Under the pieces are notes generated by a model. It had not been told where the DNA came from. It ran no database searches and worked only from the letters and a program-made list of their open reading frames with translations. Below are positions 1 through 5,436 of a stretch of DNA of 5,436 bases, in pieces. Each line of letters starts with the position of its first letter. Position 1 is the stretch's first letter. Made by a program: the position numbers and the translations under genes. Source of the DNA: Gammaproteobacteria bacterium (lineage in GTDB: Bacteria > Pseudomonadota > Gammaproteobacteria > Acidiferrobacterales > Acidiferrobacteraceae); NCBI GenBank assembly GCA_028064935.1, contig JAPTWT010000073.1, forward strand, positions 1 through 5,436. The letters run 5' to 3'.

Positions 1-296
1 TCGGAACGGGTTCGGTCCCATGCGGCTGCTCCGAAATGATTTTTTCCGCAGATATGGCCGATATTCGTTTCATATCCATCTGTGGTCTCGACCACAAATC
101 CGGTCTGGTGGGGTGTTCGGCAGCCCTGTAATCCGCATGGCCATGCAAGTGATCTCGGGAAGTCGTACTGACCCACTATCCGCTTTAGTGCGTGTTGCGC
201 GGGGTCCAGTGTTCCCCGGTATCGCGGCCGACTCGTGATGGCCTCATGGGACTCAAAAACAAACAGCTCTACTGAATCTGACTGGCTTTCTGACAT
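1..296 (-). CDS. Small uncharacterised Cys/His-containing protein, possibly prophage-related (3' end outside window)
   Basis: A minus-strand frame opens with ATG at 296 and stays open to the left edge (98 visible codons). Upstream in frame, a stop lies at 324-326, so the start is well bounded. The sequence AGGCAAGGCGG immediately before the ATG can serve as a ribosome site. The N-terminus is acidic (MSESQSDSVELFVFESHEA). The visible core reads PCGLQGCRTPHQTGFVVET, then DGYETNIGHICGKNHFG. The paired Cys/His residues C54, C59, H63 and H81, C83, H87 suggest a small metal-binding fold. The conserved-looking NIGHICGKNHFG block resembles, from memory, short hypothetical proteins of prophages and integrated elements; I cannot verify this. 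It lies 120 bp downstream of the nuclease gene in the same orientation, far enough that it may have its own promoter. Function unknown. The reading frame is more convincing than the opposite-strand frame at 20-238, which is basic and has no recognisable features. Confidence 0.68.
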   Translation of the reverse strand, partial: MSESQSDSVELFVFESHEAITSRPRYRGTLDPAQHALKRIVGQYDFPRSLAWPCGLQGCRTPHQTGFVVETTDGYETNIGHICGKNHFGAAAWDRTRS

Positions 297-416
297 AGGC
301 CGCCTTGCCTCTGGATAGCGCGTTCACCAGCTGCCGAATGCCTCCATATATAGCCACAAAGCTGATGCATAATACAACTTGTTTGACATACGAAGTGGCC
401 TGGACGCAAGGGCTGT
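297..416 (-). promoter_or_regulatory. Non-coding gap with possible promoter for the small downstream gene
   Basis: These 120 bases separate the nuclease stop from the next start and are more AT-rich than the genes. On the minus strand, TTGTAT (372-377) and TATATA (346-351) lie about 20 bp apart, slightly wide for a sigma-70 promoter; TATTAT (369-374) is an alternative -10 box. A GGAGG (341-345) follows but is too far from the ATG at 296 to be its ribosome site. A 5-bp inverted repeat (GCCAC 353-357, GTGGC 395-399) is too weak and too widely spaced to call a terminator. I see no clear intrinsic terminator for the three-gene operon. Confidence 0.3.
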
Positions 417-1613
417 CTAACTGGCGGGTGAGGCCACCAGTCGCGCACTCTTGGGGTCATACACGACCTCCGTAATCGAACCATCACGGATGCGCTGGAC
501 CGCTTCGTCAATGACGGAGAGCGGGACCAGAAACCACTCCCGCGGGCGCACGGGATTCCCGAATCGATCTTCGATGGTGAGGTCCAATTGGGCGGCGGCG
601 AAGATGCGGTGGAAGAGGTGTTCGAGCTTGGTGCGGTTGATGCTCGAGAGCTTGTAGCTCGCCACCACCTCGACGTCGGCCAGCAGATAGGTGGCATCGT
701 GGGCGGCATGGGCAATCCGGGTCTCCACCGCGCCGCCCGTGACGCCGATCTTATGAACAAGCTCGCGATGTTGGGCGATAAAGGGGTGCGTGGAAAGGCT
801 TCGTAGGACGTAGATCGTACCGCTTTTGAGGTCGTTATCTTCCCATATGTCGCCAAATACAGGGCCCGCATCCGGGGTCGGCGTCACGCGGCGCCCGCCT
901 TCATCCTTATAAAGGGCACGCTGGAGGGAGCGACGCAGGAGATTGCTCTCGGTGCCGTTCGCGTAGACGACCCGCAAGCGGGCGTCGTTCTTACCGGTGG
1001 ACGTTTTGATGGTCTCGCCTACCTCCGCGACATAGACGAGCTGACCCCCAAGGATAAAGAAGTCGCCCTCCAGGATAGCGGCGCCCTCTTTGCCAAAGGG
1101 CAGGGTCTGACGTAGGCCGGCCTTAAGGTCACCCTCGACTTTGGCAAACAGGGGCTTGAAGTGCGCGAAATCCAGACAGGGCGTGCGGTCGGCCACCTCT
1201 TCGGCGACACGCCGGTCCTCTTGCGAACGCACGTGCTTGAGGATAGTAATGTCCTCTTCATCCGGGGTAGCCACACCGAGTTCCGCCAACAGCCCCTCAT
1301 CATCGAGCGTATCGACCGGACGCGTTTCCCCAGATCCATCCAGGGCCAGCAGACCATGAACGTCGCGGCTTGCCAGCAGTTGGCGCGCCTCGGGCAAGGC
1401 GCGCAGGCGATCGAGACGCACCGCGTACAGACGCTCGAAGATGTCGCGCCCCTCACCGTGTTGGGGTACGCGCCCCTGGGCCTCGATAAAACGCAGGATG
1501 TCCTCAAAGCCGGCCATGAGACGCTCCTCGCGCGGTGTGTGGCGTCCGGTCGCAGCCGAGGTAACATCGACGCCTAAAGCGTCGAGTAGTTCATCATCGG
1601 ATAGATCAGGCAT
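417..1613 (-). CDS. GIY-YIG nuclease family protein (T5orf172/MUG113-type), putative restriction nuclease
   Basis: A predicted DNA endonuclease of 398 residues. The C-terminal domain (about 262-375) shows the GIY-YIG pattern in the T5orf172/MUG113 variant: GTIYVLRS at 265-272, HKIGVT at 287-292 (KIG in place of YIG), a catalytic-type Arg at 299 (ETRIAHA), a metal-binding-type Glu at 331 (LEHLFHRIF), and the PREWF signature at 357-361. Upstream lies a long region I cannot assign. It has an acidic repeated motif, DDELLDALGV at 6-15 and DDEGLLAELGV at 104-114, a segment with FIEAQGRVP at 42-50, and a well-structured stretch from about 145 to 243 (LRVVYANGTESNLLRRS and QRALYKDEGGRR). I chose the ATG at 1613 because AAGGA lies 7 nt upstream; the ATG at 1619 is only 1 nt from it. 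An in-frame extension to 1787 would lie wholly over helicase codons and has shadow-like composition. The start overlaps the helicase stop by 8 bp (ATGCCTGA), so translation is probably coupled. The cleavage role is inferred from the family and neighbours. Confidence 0.9.
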   Translation of the reverse strand: MPDLSDDELLDALGVDVTSAATGRHTPREERLMAGFEDILRFIEAQGRVPQHGEGRDIFERLYAVRLDRLRALPEARQLLASRDVHGLLALDGSGETRPVDTLDDEGLLAELGVATPDEEDITILKHVRSQEDRRVAEEVADRTPCLDFAHFKPLFAKVEGDLKAGLRQTLPFGKEGAAILEGDFFILGGQLVYVAEVGETIKTSTGKNDARLRVVYANGTESNLLRRSLQRALYKDEGGRRVTPTPDAGPVFGDIWEDNDLKSGTIYVLRSLSTHPFIAQHRELVHKIGVTGGAVETRIAHAAHDATYLLADVEVVASYKLSSINRTKLEHLFHRIFAAAQLDLTIEDRFGNPVRPREWFLVPLSVIDEAVQRIRDGSITEVVYDPKSARLVASPAS

Positions 1614-3726
1614 CGCCATTTCCTTCGCGTTCGGTTGTGGTTTTTTCCTGAGCGCGATAGCGGGCCAAGGCCGCCACGCCTTCGGCCATGCGCCGCTCCC
1701 AAGCATCGGGGGCGCTGATGTCGGGGAGCCGCCCACGCTCCTTCTTGAATTGCAGGGCCCGCTGCGCCAGCTCCCGCGCCTCCTCAACCGGAATGGCGAG
1801 ACGCTTGGCGGCGATCGTCGTCTGCACTTGCCGCAAGGTCTTCTCGTCCATCGCTTTGGCTAGGACTGCATAGGCCGCCTCAAAGGGATTGATGCGGTCA
1901 ATGAGGTCGATATCGAGGTCGCGCACATTCACGAATCGGCGCACGCCTTGTATGAGGGCCAGGTTGCCCTTGTCCTCAGAGCCTCCAGTCTGGTCGGCCT
2001 GCTGCTGTTTGGCTTGTTGCGTGAGAACCAAGGCGGCCACCGCGTGTTGTCGGACGGCCTCCTGGTCAGCGGCACTCAATTCGGGATACCGCTCGCGGAC
2101 GATCTTGCCCATACGCAGTTGCGTCAGCTCCTCGGGCAGTGTGTTCTCCTGATCGAAAAGGCCACGTTCCAGGGCCGACTTATCCTGCACAAAGGCCGTA
2201 ATGACTTCATTCAAGTCCTCGCGACACACGCGGCTCGCCTCCGGGCTTTCAGGCATCGTGAGCCCCCCGATCTCGACGTGATACTGGCCGGTGGTCTCAT
2301 TGACCCCGACATTGCTGCGCCCCTCGATGTAGCCCTCCGGCCCGTAATCGAAATCCGCCTGAGGACCGGCGTTCTTCGGCGTAAACTCAAAGCGCGGGGC
2401 CAGGACCTGCTCCATTAGGAGGCTTGCGGCAATCGCCTTCAGGGTGTCGTTGATGGCATCGACCACCGCCGCCTCGGCGGCGTCGGGTTCGGCGATGAGG
2501 TTCGTAAAGCGCGCTGTGCCCTTACCCGGCGCATCCCGGGTGGCGCGGCCGATGATCTGCACGATCTCGGTCAGGCTGCTGCGATAACCAATGGTCAAGG
2601 CGTGCTCGCACCAGATCCAATCGAATCCTTCTTTCGCCATACCAAGTGCGATGATGATATCGACATGATCGCGATTAGCGCGTTGCGCCGGGTCTTTCAG
2701 GGCCGCCAGCACCCGTGAGCGTTGGGCGGGGTCCCCGTCGTCGACGAGGTCGGCCACCTTGATGAGGCCCACGCCCTGGCTGGCCGGCCGCTCAATCGCG
2801 TGGAATCCGGTCACGGGGTCCACCCCGCGCCACGTGCCAAGGGCATCCATGATCTCCTCGACCTCTTTGTGTTTGTCTTTCAGGCTCTCGCGGGAGTTGA
2901 CGTTGGGGATATGGACAATCGTCTTGAGCGCCGGGTCGAGCACCTTCATGATCGCATCCAGATAGCGGCCCGTGTAGAAGAAGTAGCCGATATCAAGGGC
3001 CTTCAGGTACTGGTAGCCATTCAACTGCTCGTAATAGGTGTAAGTGACGGTCTCGAAGCGCGCCTCATCGGAGGGCGAGAGGACGGCTGCCGCATCCCCC
3101 CGAAAATAGGACCCGGTCATGGCCACGATATGGGCCTTGTCGCGGGCCAGAAAGAGCGCAAGCTGACTCCCTAGCCGATTATCCGGGTGGCTGCTGATGT
3201 GGTGAAACTCATCAATGGCAATGAGCCGGTTATCGAAGGCCGCCACACCCAGCTCCTCGACCGCGAAACGAAAGGTGGCGTGGGTGCAGATCAGTACCGG
3301 ATCGTCGCTTGCCAGGAATTCGCCGACCGCACGGACCTTAGAGCGGGCGAAACGCGGCTCATCAGCCCCGGGGGCATTGCACAGATTCCATTGGGGCTTC
3401 ACCACCCAATCCCAAGGAAAGCCGCTTTGCGTTAAGGGCTCGTCGGCAAAACTGCCGCCGATGGCCCGTTCCGGCACCACAATGAGGGCTTGCTTAAGAC
3501 CTTGGTTATGGAGCTTATCGAGTGCTATGAACATCAACGCCCGTGACTTGCCGGAAGCCGGGGGCGACTTGATCAAGAGATAGGGCTCGCCGCGCTTGGC
3601 GTAGGCGCGTTCCTGCATGGGACGCATGCCTAAGCTATTCGTGCGGCTCGACAGGCCGGTACGCTGGGTGACCAGGGTCACCGAAGGGACCGTGTAGCGG
3701 TTCGTGGGATTGTCTGTAGTGGTCAT
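1606..3726 (-). CDS. Superfamily 2 DEAD/DEAH-type helicase/translocase, defence-associated
   Basis: A predicted ATP-dependent DNA translocase or helicase of 706 residues, complete. Motifs appear in the right order: MRPMQERAY at 34-42 (Q-motif-like), Walker A SPPASGKS at 54-61, motif Ia ALIVVPERA at 80-88, motif II IDEFHH at 171-176 (a DEFH version of DEAH), motif III MTGSYFRGD at 203-211 (TGS in place of SAT), motif IV near TIVHIPNVNSRES at 269-281, motif V IIIALGMAKEGFDW at 357-370, and motif VI QIIGRATRD at 390-398 with the arginine finger. The region after 440 is not a domain I recognise. It holds a Q-rich linker (QQAKQQQADQ, 570-579) and ends in a helical segment with KKERGRLP at 661-668. 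The start is fixed by the ATGA overlap with the methyltransferase stop and a GGAAG ribosome site 8 nt upstream. With the flanking methyltransferase and nuclease genes it probably acts like the Res motor of type I/III/ISP restriction enzymes. No nuclease motif is seen in this protein. Whether it unwinds or only translocates is unknown. Confidence 0.95.
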   Translation of the reverse strand: MTTTDNPTNRYTVPSVTLVTQRTGLSSRTNSLGMRPMQERAYAKRGEPYLLIKSPPASGKSRALMFIALDKLHNQGLKQALIVVPERAIGGSFADEPLTQSGFPWDWVVKPQWNLCNAPGADEPRFARSKVRAVGEFLASDDPVLICTHATFRFAVEELGVAAFDNRLIAIDEFHHISSHPDNRLGSQLALFLARDKAHIVAMTGSYFRGDAAAVLSPSDEARFETVTYTYYEQLNGYQYLKALDIGYFFYTGRYLDAIMKVLDPALKTIVHIPNVNSRESLKDKHKEVEEIMDALGTWRGVDPVTGFHAIERPASQGVGLIKVADLVDDGDPAQRSRVLAALKDPAQRANRDHVDIIIALGMAKEGFDWIWCEHALTIGYRSSLTEIVQIIGRATRDAPGKGTARFTNLIAEPDAAEAAVVDAINDTLKAIAASLLMEQVLAPRFEFTPKNAGPQADFDYGPEGYIEGRSNVGVNETTGQYHVEIGGLTMPESPEASRVCREDLNEVITAFVQDKSALERGLFDQENTLPEELTQLRMGKIVRERYPELSAADQEAVRQHAVAALVLTQQAKQQQADQTGGSEDKGNLALIQGVRRFVNVRDLDIDLIDRINPFEAAYAVLAKAMDEKTLRQVQTTIAAKRLAIPVEEARELAQRALQFKKERGRLPDISAPDAWERRMAEGVAALARYRAQEKTTTEREGNGDA
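1621..1625 (-). promoter_or_regulatory. Ribosome binding site deciding the nuclease start
   Basis: AAGGA on the minus strand, 7 nt before the ATG at 1613 and inside the helicase 3' end. It favours 1613 over the in-frame ATG at 1619, which would be only 1 nt away. Confidence 0.6.
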
Positions 3727-5436
3727 GAGGCGCTCTTCCGGGTCATCCGGTGAGCCCCTTGGCTCCCCGTCATCTGGGCATACAGGGCAAACAATTTCTC
3801 CAAGCGCTCCGTATCGTTCCGAAACCGACGGCCGATATAAATGCGTTCGAGCACTTCGTTATTACGCTCATGGGCATGGCGCAGATTCTCCGGCATCTGG
3901 TCGGGGTCATAGAGATCGGCAATAGTCGCCGGAAAATGCGCCTCGCGGGCCAACAGAATGTCTTCCGCGCAGCGCGTCAGGTCGGCTTTGTTTTGCTCTG
4001 TTAATAATGGTACAGGGAAGGTGTTCCAGCCCAAGGTGTTGGAGTATCGGAAATCCGTTTTTAGCTTGCCGCAGACCGTTGCAATCCAGACCAGATGCAG
4101 GCGCGAGGCGAGTAGCGCCATACTCCAGAGAGGGGCGTCGTAAAGAGCAAAAGCAGAATCGCTTACTATCGCACCAGGCGGTAGATAGCCAACCGGCAAG
4201 TATTCCCGGTTCTCAGAAGAAACTCTGGGAACAACAATAGTTTGCTCATCGCCTCGCTGGCGGACCTCACCAAAACGGTGGGGGTGGTCGGCAAGCTCCT
4301 TGGTCGTCTTGCGATCAGAAGCCATCCTTTGCTTCCGAACCGCCTCGAAGCGAGATCGTAGCCAGGGCGTTTCATAGGCGCTTTCGTATTCATCGTCCGC
4401 GACCCAAAGGCATCGTCTTTCTTGGCCGCGAATAAACTCTTGCGAGCCCAGAAAGGGGCGAATGAGAGCGACCGGTACATCATGAGCCATAACCGCAGCC
4501 GAGGCCTCATCGACCGAGAGAAGGAGGTACCCTCCGTCATTGGGCATACTGCCAAAGTTCATTTCGGTGAGGTCATTGAGAGGACGCGCGGCCGGCCTTA
4601 CGACGATGTTGGGGCCGGCCACTAAGTAGGCGTTAATGCTCTCAACCACCTTGGCAGTCGTCCCTGCGTCGGCATTTTCAGAAAAAAGCCGCCGTGCGCC
4701 GCACGTATCACTCGAAATGGCCACGATAACGACGGTTACGCCCGCGTTATAGCTTGCGAGATTGGCCCACTTAAACGAAGAATAGGCGAAGACAATTCCG
4801 TGGCCTAGCGAAAAAATGAGCGACCAGAGCACGTCCACTTGCCGTCCCTGACATATGGAGTTTGTGGACACGAACGCCGCAACCGTTTTGGTTTGCGTAG
4901 CGTAATCCGCGGCCTTCATAAACCAACCGGCGACATAATCGAGCGATTTCCAGTTCTTGGTCCGTGACGCGAAGACCTCCTTGAGATCGGCTTTCTGTTG
5001 ACTGGTTTGCCACTGACTTCCACGGTATGGGGGATTCCCACAAATATAGGTCTCCCCACCCTCGTTTTCGAAATCGATCTCGGCCTGATCCTGGGGCGTC
5101 TCAAATAAATCCGGGGATACCACCTTCACAGTGTTCCCTGTGGGCGGACAGATACTGAGCCAGTCCAGTTGCAGGGCATTGCCACATGTGATCCAGTTTT
5201 GGGTATCGAGCGGCAGGAATCCGTCCAGCGCGAGCTTTTGGCCCCGGTAGAGGACATCGCACTGATATTCGGCGACGATGAGCGCCAAGCGTGCGATCTC
5301 CGCCGGGAAGTCCCGCAGCTCGATCCCCCGAAAGTTGGTCAGCGGAATAGCTGTCGGGATTTCGGGTTCGTCACGCCGTTTGTTGATCTCCGCCTCGATG
5401 GCGCGCATCTGCTTGTAGGCGATCACCAGGAAGTTG
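3723..5436 (-). CDS. MmeI-like DNA adenine methyltransferase with target-recognition domain (5' end outside window)
   Basis: This is the modification and specificity subunit of a restriction-modification-like system, predicted to transfer a methyl group from SAM to the N6 of adenine at a specific site. The frame is open to the right edge. The first visible residues, NFLVIAYKQMR, match the end of SAM motif I (usual form GSGNFL-IAYKELR), so the GTG at 5426 is internal and the real start lies outside. Numbering from that GTG: GIELRDF at 34-40 is motif II-like, ITCGNALQLDW at 79-89 motif III-like, and NPPY at 131-134 (bases 5025-5036) the catalytic motif IV of amino-methyltransferases. LDYVAGWF, FVSTNSICQG and VLWSLIF at about 162-205 are typical of the MmeI branch. 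Residues about 290-475 form the recognition domain, ending in LKTDFRYSNTLGWNTFPVP. A helical tail follows, with YDPDQMPENLRHAHE near 506-520. The stop overlaps the helicase start as ATGA. Whether an N-terminal nuclease domain exists, as in MmeI itself, cannot be seen. The family is secure; the biological role is inferred. Confidence 0.93.
   Translation of the reverse strand, partial: NFLVIAYKQMRAIEAEINKRRDEPEIPTAIPLTNFRGIELRDFPAEIARLALIVAEYQCDVLYRGQKLALDGFLPLDTQNWITCGNALQLDWLSICPPTGNTVKVVSPDLFETPQDQAEIDFENEGGETYICGNPPYRGSQWQTSQQKADLKEVFASRTKNWKSLDYVAGWFMKAADYATQTKTVAAFVSTNSICQGRQVDVLWSLIFSLGHGIVFAYSSFKWANLASYNAGVTVVIVAISSDTCGARRLFSENADAGTTAKVVESINAYLVAGPNIVVRPAARPLNDLTEMNFGSMPNDGGYLLLSVDEASAAVMAHDVPVALIRPFLGSQEFIRGQERRCLWVADDEYESAYETPWLRSRFEAVRKQRMASDRKTTKELADHPHRFGEVRQRGDEQTIVVPRVSSENREYLPVGYLPPGAIVSDSAFALYDAPLWSMALLASRLHLVWIATVCGKLKTDFRYSNTLGWNTFPVPLLTEQNKADLTRCAEDILLAREAHFPATIADLYDPDQMPENLRHAHERNNEVLERIYIGRRFRNDTERLEKLFALYAQMTGSQGAHRMTRKSAS
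3735..3739 (-). promoter_or_regulatory. Ribosome binding site for the helicase
   Basis: GGAAG on the minus strand, 8 nt before the helicase ATG at 3726 and inside the last codons of the methyltransferase. Together with the ATGA stop/start overlap it supports translational coupling and this start. Confidence 0.5.

Noticed and set aside
81..96. Palindrome TGTGGTCTCGACCACA as hairpin or operator
   Set aside because: It falls inside the small gene, where it encodes VVETT, and has no T-run or promoter nearby; probably chance, though operator use cannot be excluded.
20..238. Plus-strand 72-codon open frame
   Set aside because: It lies antisense to the more convincing minus-strand frame at 1-296, is arginine-rich and has no recognisable motif.
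353..399. GCCAC/GTGGC inverted repeat as terminator of the operon
   Set aside because: Only 5 bp of stem with a loop of nearly 40 nt and no following T-run.
269..871. Minus-strand 200-codon frame overlapping the nuclease gene
   Set aside because: Shadow frame: rich in R, S, P and W, with no motifs, while the overlapping frame encodes a clear GIY-YIG domain.
1614..1787. 58-residue N-terminal extension of the nuclease
   Set aside because: It lies entirely over helicase codons, is rich in R, W, P and S as shadow frames are, and a good ribosome site supports the start at 1613.
1948..3174. Several plus-strand frames (e.g. 1948-2418 and 2722-3174) antisense to the helicase
   Set aside because: Typical antisense open frames of GC-rich DNA; the minus-strand helicase motifs account for the region.
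1..5436. CRISPR array, tRNA, rRNA, or insertion sequence ends
   Set aside because: No regularly spaced repeats, no cloverleaf pattern, and no transposase frame or terminal inverted repeats seen on either strand.

Overview
The window looks like a piece of accessory (defence-island type) DNA from a moderately GC-rich bacterium, most likely a proteobacterium. That placement rests only on base composition, codon choice and gene families; no marker gene fixes the taxon. Every convincing gene lies on the minus strand, so the region reads from right to left.

Right to left: (1) 3723-5436 is the C-terminal two-thirds or so of an MmeI-like DNA adenine methyltransferase with its target-recognition domain. 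It enters the window in the middle of SAM-binding motif I, so its true N-terminus lies outside. (2) 1606-3726 is a complete 706-residue superfamily 2 helicase/translocase, overlapping the methyltransferase stop by 4 bp (ATGA). (3) 417-1613 is a 398-residue protein with a C-terminal GIY-YIG nuclease domain of the T5orf172/MUG113 type, overlapping the helicase stop by 8 bp. (4) After a 120-bp non-coding gap, a small gene starts at 296 and runs off the left edge. It encodes an uncharacterised Cys/His-containing protein that resembles short prophage proteins from memory.

The first three genes form a tightly coupled operon containing the parts of a restriction-modification machine in separate polypeptides: sequence recognition and methylation, ATP-driven DNA translocation, and DNA cleavage. 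Type I, type III and type ISP enzymes combine the same activities, but with PD-(D/E)XK nucleases. Here the cutting module appears to be GIY-YIG, and the modifying subunit belongs to the MmeI (type IIL) branch. I infer an anti-phage or anti-plasmid restriction system. I do not recognise an established name for this three-gene arrangement and cannot search for one.

Two sequence details support the genes working as one unit. The helicase C-terminus and the nuclease N-terminus carry a similar short helical motif (F-x5-GR-x-P ... ER), and the nuclease N-terminus carries a repeated DDE-LL-LGV motif. The methyltransferase recognition region is visibly poorer in GC than the helicase, consistent with exchange of recognition domains.
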